Notes under the pieces: generated by a model | What the model was told of the DNA's origin: nothing | Database searches by the model: none | The model's input: only the letters and a program-made list of their open reading frames with translations | In this document: in pieces, positions 52,719 to 59,141 of the stretch | How the letters are laid out: every line of letters starts with the position of its first letter | Position numbering within the stretch: position 1 is the first letter of the stretch | Source of the DNA: Phycisphaerae bacterium | Lineage (GTDB): Bacteria > Planctomycetota > Phycisphaerae > UBA1845 > PWPN01 | DNA length: 59,141 bases | Direction of reading: 5' to 3' | Assembly: GCA_018003015.1 (NCBI GenBank) | Contig: JAGNEZ010000040.1 | Span: forward strand, 1-59,141 | Made by a program: the position numbers and the translations under genes

Positions 52719-53690
52719 TTACCTGGTTACGAGGCCGCGGACGAAACGCTTTAGCCGGATCCGCAGATCATAGCGTTCGATATCGTAGATGTTACCGCGC
52801 GGCATGTCCGACACCAGAGCGGAGATTTGCGAGAATGTTGAGCTGCCCGGATACACCAGGTAATCGCAAGCCGCCAGCAGGTACATGTCTACCAGAGCCT
52901 CAATTGCGTTGTTCAGTCGGTCAGGACACTCCGGATTCTGGTGCATCGACACGCCGCTGCTCGGGAACCACTTCTCCGTGACGAAGACGTCGCCATATCG
53001 CTCGCGGATTCGCCGCTCTGCCTCCTTGTTGTCTGTGGCAAGGAAAATCATGCCGTCCCGTGCCCGCTGCTTCGCCCGATCAATGGCCCCGAAGAAATGC
53101 TCGATTCGGCTTCTGCGATCCATGAAACGAACATGCACCCCAATCACCGGCCGATGGAACCGACTCTCCACGAAACGCTCTACGACGTCGCGGATTCGGG
53201 GATGCAGCAGCATCTCCGTGTGCAACAACTCACTCAGGATTGCCTCGTCAGTCATGGTGGCGTAGTGGCCGAATGATCCTGTAAAATAACGCCGCAAGGT
53301 GCCGATCTGGTGGCTGAAACACCACATCACCACAACCTCTTGCGAGTAGTCCCGCCTCGAAATATCAGCCGAATACTTGCGGTAGACGGTCGCGCTAGTA
53401 TGCTTTCCTGGGTCAAACTGGTCCAACAGGTCGTTGGCCGACCTCTCAAGTCTACCTCGCCAAATAGCAGGATACACCGAGTCGCTCTCCGGCAGGTGCT
53501 CGCGCGGGACAAGACTCGGTCCCACAAATAACTGCGGAAAAACGTTCGCACCGTCGCTCGAGTAGGTATAGTCCGACCAGTCGACGACAAGGCATCGTCC
53601 GCTGAGGCGCGCGTAGAGACAACCCGTAAGAGCGCAGAGAATGCGATTGCCTAGCCCAGCCTTCCCCTTTACTATCACGTATCCCACCAC
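52719..53690 (-). CDS. NodZ/GT23-like fucosyltransferase
   Basis: A 323-residue protein. The N-terminal glycine loop (IVKGKAGLGNRILCALTGCLY) is followed by VVDWSDYTYSSDG. The core GVHVRFMDRRS matches the GDP-fucose binding HxRxTD-like motif of alpha-1,6-fucosyltransferases (NodZ/FUT8) and peptide O-fucosyltransferases. IFLATDNKEAERRIRERYGD and YLVYPGSSTFSQISALVSD follow in the order seen in NodZ. The start is GTG 53690 with GGAG nine bases upstream. Gmd and Fcl in the same cluster supply its expected donor. GT23 assignment is by motif order; related GT11 or GT65 families are alternatives. Confidence 0.75.
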   Translation of the reverse strand: MVGYVIVKGKAGLGNRILCALTGCLYARLSGRCLVVDWSDYTYSSDGANVFPQLFVGPSLVPREHLPESDSVYPAIWRGRLERSANDLLDQFDPGKHTSATVYRKYSADISRRDYSQEVVVMWCFSHQIGTLRRYFTGSFGHYATMTDEAILSELLHTEMLLHPRIRDVVERFVESRFHRPVIGVHVRFMDRRSRIEHFFGAIDRAKQRARDGMIFLATDNKEAERRIRERYGDVFVTEKWFPSSGVSMHQNPECPDRLNNAIEALVDMYLLAACDYLVYPGSSTFSQISALVSDMPRGNIYDIERYDLRIRLKRFVRGLVTR

Positions 53691-53988
53691 GTCGAGCTAC
53701 TCCAGCCAAGTGCGAGATGTGAAGCCGTCGAGATTCTCCACCTGACCAACCACTTCGGGCGGCCTAATCCTCCACTTTCTCTGACATCTCTGTAACGGCT
53801 ACGACACACAATTCCACCGCCGCCCGAAGCCGACCATCTTCCTTCAATCCTCAACTAGTGGCGTCCTGCCACCTCAGCGCTCTGCCGCAGCTCGCAGATC
53901 AGTGCCCCATCTGTTCGCCACGACCAGCCGCTCGCAGTATTATCACCTGCCTTCATTCTGAATAGCTTCACGTACCTACGTAATACTG
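53691..53988. other. Gap inside the polysaccharide cluster
   Basis: 298 bases without a credible gene between the GT-B glycosyltransferase and the fucosyltransferase. Stop codons interrupt all frames. It may carry an internal promoter or be the scar of a lost gene. Confidence 0.4.
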
Positions 53989-55068
53989 CTACAGAGGTCT
54001 ATCCATGGGACACCGTTGCTGCCCCCTGCCAACAGGTGCATCCCCACCTACCAGCTCACTCACCACACGGTCCATCTCCCGCTGAATCTCACTCGGATCA
54101 GCGTACTTCGCACTCCACTCCTGCGCACCTCGCTGTAACCTCGCGTACAACTGTGGGTCACCTAACAGGCGCTGCATGGCGCCACGCAGCTTGCTCGCAT
54201 CTCCCATCGGAACACGCAGCCCGTTAACCTCATGCTCGACATATCCCTCAAGGCCCGGTACGTCCGTACAAATCACCGGCTTACCCATCATAAGGGAACT
54301 CACGACGGAAATCTGCCCGCATGATGGCTCGCTACCATCAAATGTGTAAACACAGTAAGCACACTCCGCCATGAGCGCATCACACTCCACAAGCGGTATG
54401 TTAAAATAAACCTGCACACCATTCGGCACGTCAAGCCCAACCAGATTCCACTCACGCGCCACGACTACCAGAGGAACCTCGCTGCCTTCTGCTGCCTCGA
54501 ACAACGTGGCGTAATCCCTCGCGTTAGAGCCTATACTCAGTGCGTAAGGGATCCGACTTAGGTACCCGTACTTCGCGTCCAGCCCTGCACTTCTCGGTGC
54601 TACCCGCGCATACCGCATGAACCGTAATCGCTTTCGCGGCATGCCGTACAGCCTCTCAGCAAGAGGAATATCATAGGCCGAGTGGACAATTACACAGTCC
54701 AGTCTCCGGTAAAGAACCCTACACAGCCAGTTAAAAAGGCGTCCATTTCGCCTTTTCCACACATTAAAACTCGACACAGCTAGGCGTGGCCTCCTGAAAG
54801 GCGCAAGCACGAGGCAGACAAAAAGTGCGGTCGCCTGTGTATCGATAATAAGCACATCGTAGGAAAGACCCCTAAGGGCGATATCCAGGGACATAACAAC
54901 TTGCTTCAACTTGTCCCAGGTTCCCATATGCTTAGATCTTCGGAAAGGATTTGGGTGTAACCAGCGGGGGCCCACTGCACGATACGCATGTACAGAAGCT
55001 CTCCCCCCCCCTATCACACTCGGCGCCCCTTCCCTGGAGAAGTGATGAAACACAAGAACACTTGCCAC
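53989..55068 (-). CDS. GT4-like (GT-B fold) glycosyltransferase
   Basis: A 359-residue enzyme. The N-terminus VLVFHHFSREGAPSVIGGGR is typical of GT4 proteins that open on a glycine-rich acceptor loop. The C-terminal donor domain has SIGSNARDYATLFEAAE, the E-x7-E-like ECAYCVYTFDGSEPSCGQISVVSSLMMGKPVI, and LEGYVEHEVNGLRVPMGD. GTG 55068 is the start, with AAGGGAG seven bases upstream. A run of nine C on the plus strand (55003-55011) lies within the first 22 codons. GC is lower than in the rest of the window. Confidence 0.85.
   Translation of the reverse strand: MASVLVFHHFSREGAPSVIGGGRASVHAYRAVGPRWLHPNPFRRSKHMGTWDKLKQVVMSLDIALRGLSYDVLIIDTQATALFVCLVLAPFRRPRLAVSSFNVWKRRNGRLFNWLCRVLYRRLDCVIVHSAYDIPLAERLYGMPRKRLRFMRYARVAPRSAGLDAKYGYLSRIPYALSIGSNARDYATLFEAAEGSEVPLVVVAREWNLVGLDVPNGVQVYFNIPLVECDALMAECAYCVYTFDGSEPSCGQISVVSSLMMGKPVICTDVPGLEGYVEHEVNGLRVPMGDASKLRGAMQRLLGDPQLYARLQRGAQEWSAKYADPSEIQREMDRVVSELVGGDAPVGRGQQRCPMDRPL
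55003..55011. repeat. Nine-base C/G homopolymer inside the glycosyltransferase gene
   Basis: A run of nine C on the plus strand encodes part of the GGG loop near codons 20-22 of the GT4-like gene. A one-base slip would truncate the protein early. Confidence 0.8.
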
Positions 55069-55239
55069 GTCTATACTCCCTTGGAGCCTATCCTGTGACG
55101 TCCTGGGGTTCTCTCATACCCTGTTCAACGGTTTTACTGCAATCCTTGTGACGCAGGCCCCAGTCAATCCGCCGCCGGCCAGCACAGCAGGTCAGACTTC
55201 GTAGCGCCTGACACATCAGACGTCAGCCTGCATCCGCCA

Positions 55240-56700
55240 TCAGCGCGCCGTCACAACTCTGTCCGCTCGCCTAATTAACCCCCGGGACAACCGACCCCGT
55301 CCCGCGGGTAGACTCTGACCGGCTGCTCTTTCTACGCCGTTGTGCCCATCCCATTTCCCATTCCCTGGTTTATCCTGCAGCATCCATACGCCGCATCCCA
55401 ACATGAAGTTCAGATGCGTAGCGAGAACGCCCCACAAGTGGACCGTTACGGCAGCTATGCAAAACCCAACCATCACAAACATCCACGCCTTCCTCACTTC
55501 CAGCGTGCTGCCAGCAGGAGGATTCGCACCTACGCGCACCAGCACATAGATAATGGCAGTCAGGTACAGCGCGACGGCCGGTATCCCATGACGCGTCATC
55601 AGGACCAGCCACATGCTGTCAATACTTGTCGACGCCATCCACTCCGGCCTCGCCCAATCCTGTAGACCTACCCCAACTACGGGATGCCTCCATACGTTCT
55701 CGAGACACACGTCAAACACCGCAAGCCTATAGTAGCTAGTCTGTTGGTTAAACGCTGCGTAGTGAGCCGCAACGCGAAGCGGCGATCTTCCGGATCCAAT
55801 TGCCACCACCATCACACCGGCACCAAGCAATGTAGTAAGTAGCAGCCAACGCGATCGTATGGTCCGAGTTACCACATCCCACATAATCAGCACGCCCTGG
55901 ACAGCCGCCATCGCCAGCGCTCCCGATGAAACCGATGTTGCCGTTGCAGTCACCTCAATGACCGCCAGTATCCACCGTCTGGCCCTGTGTGCTCTCCTTG
56001 GAACGGCGGACGCAAACCACGTTACTGCAATCACACTTGCACAAAAGACGCCTGCCAGAATCGCATGCTCGAAGGGACCCTGCGCGCGACACACACCAAA
56101 ACGACGCTCGCCATGTACCGGCTCAATGTGCCAGAACACACTACCGAACACATTTCGCCCGCTCAGACACTCAAGCAACAAAAGTGGTGCCAGGATTACT
56201 ACTACGCCCGCAAGCAGCTTCGCCGTGGAGCCGAAGCTGGTACGATTCAACACATACGCACGCGCCATGAGATACGCGCCACCAACCTCAACTAAGTAAC
56301 TCCCCCCTGACTTCAGTCCGGATTCGAAACCGTGGTGAAGGCATAGTGTCATGAAGACCCACCCGACGTGCGCCATAACCAGACCGTCCGGAAAACGAGC
56401 GCCAACACCATGTCTCACCACGCGCACCAAGCTCGGAACGAAGAACGCGAGGAGCACACAACGAGTTACGGAGAGCGAGATCCCGGCAGCTGTGAAGGAC
56501 AATGGTACCAGATAGGATCCCATAAGCAGCATTACAGCAACCGGTGCGGAAAGCCAGTCCCCCGTGATCGGCAAGCTTGAACACGCGACAGGCCCTTTAG
56601 GCAATACAGAGCCCCTGCTGCCGGGATCGCCCTTTGCCCCCACCCGGCTCAGCTTGCGCTTCGTGCCCGCAGCACGACCATCTATCTCGATCCCGACCAT
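55240..56700 (-). CDS. O-antigen/exopolysaccharide polymerase (Wzy-like)
   Basis: A 486-residue polytopic membrane protein with about ten to twelve hydrophobic segments. A large loop holds the O-antigen ligase/polymerase-type features GPFEHAILAGVFCASVIAV and HPVVGVGLQDWARPEWM, followed by DSMWLVLMTRHGIPAVAL. This pattern fits the Wzy_C/O-antigen ligase family, which joins repeat units at the periplasmic face. ATG 56700 has AGAGGA about ten bases upstream. The protein ends in a basic tail. Sequence is divergent, as expected for polymerases. Confidence 0.82.
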   Translation of the reverse strand: MVGIEIDGRAAGTKRKLSRVGAKGDPGSRGSVLPKGPVACSSLPITGDWLSAPVAVMLLMGSYLVPLSFTAAGISLSVTRCVLLAFFVPSLVRVVRHGVGARFPDGLVMAHVGWVFMTLCLHHGFESGLKSGGSYLVEVGGAYLMARAYVLNRTSFGSTAKLLAGVVVILAPLLLLECLSGRNVFGSVFWHIEPVHGERRFGVCRAQGPFEHAILAGVFCASVIAVTWFASAVPRRAHRARRWILAVIEVTATATSVSSGALAMAAVQGVLIMWDVVTRTIRSRWLLLTTLLGAGVMVVAIGSGRSPLRVAAHYAAFNQQTSYYRLAVFDVCLENVWRHPVVGVGLQDWARPEWMASTSIDSMWLVLMTRHGIPAVALYLTAIIYVLVRVGANPPAGSTLEVRKAWMFVMVGFCIAAVTVHLWGVLATHLNFMLGCGVWMLQDKPGNGKWDGHNGVERAAGQSLPAGRGRLSRGLIRRADRVVTAR

Positions 56701-56793
56701 TGTGCGAACGTCCTCTCAAAGCCAACGCATAGATTAACAGGCCCCTCAGGACCAATTCTAGAACATGCAACCTTACATTGTTTCAAAGGTATA

Positions 56794-58278
56794 CTATTGT
56801 GGTCTCCGTATGCATGCTTGAACACCACACGCAGCTACGGCCAATGCCACTGCGAAGGCGACACCAATTCCCGCAAGAGGGTTACTCAGCCCACACAAAC
56901 AGCGTAAAACGAGAACACATGCGACGACTCCCGACGCTGCTAGCACAGGGTACACAGCTGCGCGATAAAAATCTGATTGGCGAATAGGTGAACCACAACT
57001 AGCATATCTGAATAAGAGGGGGCTAACGATCAATGAGCTTGTTATCGCATATGCGCCCGCCACGCCCTTTGGGCCAAAGGGCAGCCCAAATAGAAACGAC
57101 GCCACCAATGGACCCGCAGCAATAAGTGACATGCGCAGACACCGCTCACCCTGGCCTGATGAAACAAGGACCCAATACGCAGTATTGTACATAACCTGAG
57201 CAGGAGCGCAAAGGCCCAAAATGAGGAAGATCGGCGTTGCGGCTGTCCATTGTGGGCCCAGAAAGAGCCTCACAACCCAATCTGATGTCACCAGAAGGCC
57301 GCCAATGAGAGGTATCGTCGCCCAGGCCAGTATCGAAACGACGCGACGAAAGGCAGCTCGATATCGATTGGGCTCGGCGCGCAATCGGCTGAGCATAGGA
57401 ATGGTCACGGACTCGATGGGCAAATTGAACTGGGCAATTGGGAGAGTCAGGAGGGAATATGCCTTTGAGTATAGCCCCAGAGGTGCCGCTCCCCACCACC
57501 AGCCGATGAGAAACTGATCTGCCTGTCGCGCGAGGTAGTTGATGGCGTTGTACCCGGCGAGATGCCCTCCAAAAAGAACTAGTTTACCAATGCCGGTCGA
57601 CCGACGAGGCACACCGGGAATCCAGCCGGAGGTCAGCCACGCCAGCGCAATAGCCGTGATGAGGTTGGCTGCTGTCATTGCCACGAGTGACCAATAAGAA
57701 TAGCCTGCCCAAGCCATGGCACTGGCAATGCTGGCGCCCACAGTCATCGCACTTAGCTCGATTGCGGCGACCGCACCGAAGCGCATCTGCCGTCGAAGCA
57801 GCGCCATATGCTGGATACCGAAGCCGCCCAGCAAGCTCATCGCTGCCAGCGCAAGAACTAGGGGAACGAGACGCGGCTCCCCATAGAACCACGCTAAGAT
57901 TGGCGCAAGACCAGCGATGATCGACATAACCACCGCGCCGAAAACGACGTTCAGCCAGAACAGCGTGCTCACATGCGCGTGCGTCAGACGTTCATGCTGT
58001 ACCGTGGCTGTGGATAGGCCGCCATCCCTGAATACATCGACGAAGCCGGTCACAACCGTGCCCATGGCAACTAGGCCGAAGTCGGCCGGAGTCAGGAGTC
58101 GCGCCAACACGGCCGTTGAAGCCATGCGGATCACGAATTTGACTCCTTGCGATGCAACCGTTACCGCGCCGCCCCGCAGCGACCGTGATCTGAGATGTGC
58201 CTGAAGGTGATCAGTGTTGAAGTGATCCCTACAGTGGCCACCTGCATCAGCAACGTTCCGATCATCCGCGACCATCAT
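56794..58278 (-). CDS. Oligosaccharide flippase (Wzx-like, MOP superfamily)
   Basis: A 494-residue membrane protein with about 12-14 helices of the polysaccharide-transport family. It shows GGAVTVASQGVKFVIRMAST, AVLARLLTPADFGLVAMGTV, YNAINYLARQADQFLIGWWW and LGLYSKAYSLLTLPIAQFN. It would flip lipid-linked repeat units across the inner membrane for the polymerase. ATG 58278 (or 58275) is taken as start. The open frame continues to 58452, but that part is antisense of IS sequence. The IS end lies only about 20 bases upstream, so the native promoter is probably lost or replaced. Confidence 0.85.
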   Translation of the reverse strand: MMVADDRNVADAGGHCRDHFNTDHLQAHLRSRSLRGGAVTVASQGVKFVIRMASTAVLARLLTPADFGLVAMGTVVTGFVDVFRDGGLSTATVQHERLTHAHVSTLFWLNVVFGAVVMSIIAGLAPILAWFYGEPRLVPLVLALAAMSLLGGFGIQHMALLRRQMRFGAVAAIELSAMTVGASIASAMAWAGYSYWSLVAMTAANLITAIALAWLTSGWIPGVPRRSTGIGKLVLFGGHLAGYNAINYLARQADQFLIGWWWGAAPLGLYSKAYSLLTLPIAQFNLPIESVTIPMLSRLRAEPNRYRAAFRRVVSILAWATIPLIGGLLVTSDWVVRLFLGPQWTAATPIFLILGLCAPAQVMYNTAYWVLVSSGQGERCLRMSLIAAGPLVASFLFGLPFGPKGVAGAYAITSSLIVSPLLFRYASCGSPIRQSDFYRAAVYPVLAASGVVACVLVLRCLCGLSNPLAGIGVAFAVALAVAACGVQACIRRPQ

Positions 58279-58340
58279 AGTCCCGGTGACTCTCAGCCTA
58301 GAGCCCATCCCAATAGCAGTCCGGACCAACCGAACGCGAT

Positions 58341-58948
58341 CTACACGAGGTACAGATGGAGCACGGCGATGTAGTTCTCGGGTTTCTTCTCCCAGCGTAC
58401 GAGAATGCGACGGAACCGGTTTATCCAGCTGTGGGTGCGTTCGACGACCCATCGGCGGGCCTTAAAACGGGCGTAACGCTGGATCAATGCGGCCTCCTCG
58501 CCGCGAGAACGAATCCTGAGAAGCGATGTGGAACTCTTGAGCCAATTCCCGGGCTTTATCGTAATCATACCCCTTATCCAAATACGAATGCTGTGGTCGA
58601 TGACGACTCGGGCGAGGTCGCTTGATCGGAATGCTCTTGACCGTCTCATTTGCCAGCTTGAAGTCGTTGACGTTGGCGCCCGCCGCGGCCAGTCCCACCG
58701 GCACACCCCGGCCTTCGACCAGTAGACTTCGCTTGGTGCCGCGTTTGGCTCGGTCCGTGGGATTGGGGCCGGTGTTTTCCCCACCCCCAGGGGGCCTTGG
58801 TCAGCGCTCCGTCCATGCTCAGCCAAGACCAGTCGAGTCCCTGCAGCTCGTCATACACCTCCAGCCAGCCTTGCCACAGCTTCACAAACACATCGGTGGC
58901 ACACCATTCCTGAAAACGCCTAGGCGCCGTCGAACTGGAACAGATACC
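58341..58948 (-). pseudogene. IS5-family DDE transposase, frameshifted and truncated
   Basis: Three minus-strand frames together give a typical IS5-type transposase. Frame one reads RRFQEWCATDVFVKLWQGW and LDWSWLSMDGALTKAP (58948 to about 58795). Frame two reads GPNPTDRAKRGTKRSLLVEG, GLAAAGANVNDFKLANETV and LDKGYDYDKARELAQEF (to about 58530). Frame three reads RSRGEEAALIQRYARFK, ARRWVVERTHSWINRFRRIL and ends LHLYLV. The first shift is at a G-rich run and could mimic the programmed frameshift known in some IS5-family members. The second has no such excuse, and the N-terminus is absent, so the gene is dead. Confidence 0.85.
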
Positions 58949-58974
58949 CGTGGCATCTGTTCGAGTTCGACGGC
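58926..58974. repeat. Inverted repeat at the junction of two transposase fragments
   Basis: Two 20-base arms (58926-58945 and 58955-58974) with one mismatch around a nine-base loop. Weaker symmetry continues outward to roughly 45 bases per side. Both arms encode the GICSSSTAxRRFQEW part of a transposase, in opposite directions. Confidence 0.85.
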
Positions 58975-59035
58975 ACACCGGCGTTTCCAGGAGTGGCGGG
59001 CGGCGGGGGTGTTTGACAGGGCCAGCGCACATTAA
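58952..59035 (+). pseudogene. Second IS5-type transposase fragment, plus strand
   Basis: Reads GICSSSTAHRRFQEWRAAG then VFDRASAH and a stop. The first 20 residues match the minus-strand fragment (GICSSSTAPRRFQEWCATDV) with changes, so this is a related but separate copy in inverted orientation, cut after about 24 residues. Confidence 0.7.
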
Positions 59036-59141
59036 ACTCCTGTTCCGGTAATCACTTGCATGAGGAACTGGTTGTTCCAGCCCGCGATGCGGCTCTTGCA
59101 CTTGATGCTATCCTTCGACGCGTGACGCTTCAGGAGGCTGA
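59032..59141 (-). CDS. Partial unknown protein C-terminus at the right edge
   Basis: An open minus-strand frame enters from the right edge and ends at 59032 after 35 residues (LLKRHASKDSIKCKSRIAGW, then NNQFLMQVITGTGV). The mixed basic/hydrophobic pattern resembles a transposase or similar tail, but I cannot assign it. The stop overlaps the plus-strand transposase fragment. Confidence 0.35.
   Translation of the reverse strand, partial: SLLKRHASKDSIKCKSRIAGWNNQFLMQVITGTGV

Larger units (their letters stand above)
58299..58974 (-). mobile_element. Remnant of an IS5-family insertion sequence
   Basis: One end appears intact: GAGCCCATCCCAATAGCA at 58301-58318 reads like the terminal inverted repeat of IS5-group elements, next to a TA. 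The transposase reads inward from the other side, but its N-terminus and the opposite terminus are missing. They are cut at a hairpin at 58926-58974. The element is inactive and lies directly upstream of the flippase gene. Confidence 0.7.

Noticed and set aside
58279-58452. N-terminal extension of the flippase
   Set aside because: This segment is IS-derived sequence and ends at the IS terminus; the MOP-family protein begins after it.

Overview
The window looks like a piece of a high-GC planctomycete chromosome, probably of the Phycisphaerae type. The grounds are a serine/threonine kinase with C-terminal WD40 repeats, a giant secreted protein combining dockerin, PKD, putative-Ig and RHS modules, Tat-exported sugar-isomerase-like TIM barrels, a PQQ-type beta-propeller protein, zinc-ribbon membrane proteins and lineage-typical sigma/anti-sigma genes. 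This placement is inferred from gene content; no rRNA or marker gene is present.

Left part (1-7.3 kb): a minus-strand kinase-WD40 gene runs off the left edge. It is followed by a decayed beta-helix gene, larE (sulfur insertase family), a convergent Sir2 deacylase without the zinc-ribbon cysteines, a Tat-exported isomerase-like protein and tRNA-Arg(CCT).

Centre-left (7.9-32 kb): one 13.2 kb gene encodes a 4395-residue secreted protein. It carries a dockerin-like pair, PKD domains, an alpha/alpha-toroid-like region, 13 putative-Ig repeats, about 40 YD repeats, an RHS core and an unrecognised 275-residue C-terminus. Then come a thrombospondin-type-3 repeat exoprotein, a degenerate-KaiC/PEP-pyruvate-binding protein, divergent gdhA and a LysR regulator around a palindromic operator, a second Tat isomerase-like gene and a sigma-70-like factor with an unusual N-terminal half.

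Centre-right (32-47.6 kb): mostly plus-strand single genes and short operons. They are a zinc-ribbon membrane protein, a lipoprotein esterase, an ECF sigma/anti-sigma/PDZ set, a double beta-propeller protein, glmS, an unknown helical protein, a FecCD-type ABC importer pair and serA. Several share a TTGACC...GATAAT-like promoter pattern.

Right part (47.7-58.3 kb): a minus-strand polysaccharide cluster encodes a flippase, a polymerase, a GT-B glycosyltransferase, a NodZ-like fucosyltransferase, two GT2 enzymes, a split Alg14/Alg13-type glycosyltransferase, and Fcl and Gmd. Gmd and Fcl make GDP-L-fucose, and the NodZ-like enzyme is the obvious consumer, so a fucosylated exopolysaccharide or O-antigen is likely. 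The upstream half of the cluster (about 53.7-58.3 kb) has lower GC. Decayed IS5-family sequence sits directly upstream of the flippase gene, and two transposase fragments meet head to head at a near-perfect hairpin close to the right edge.
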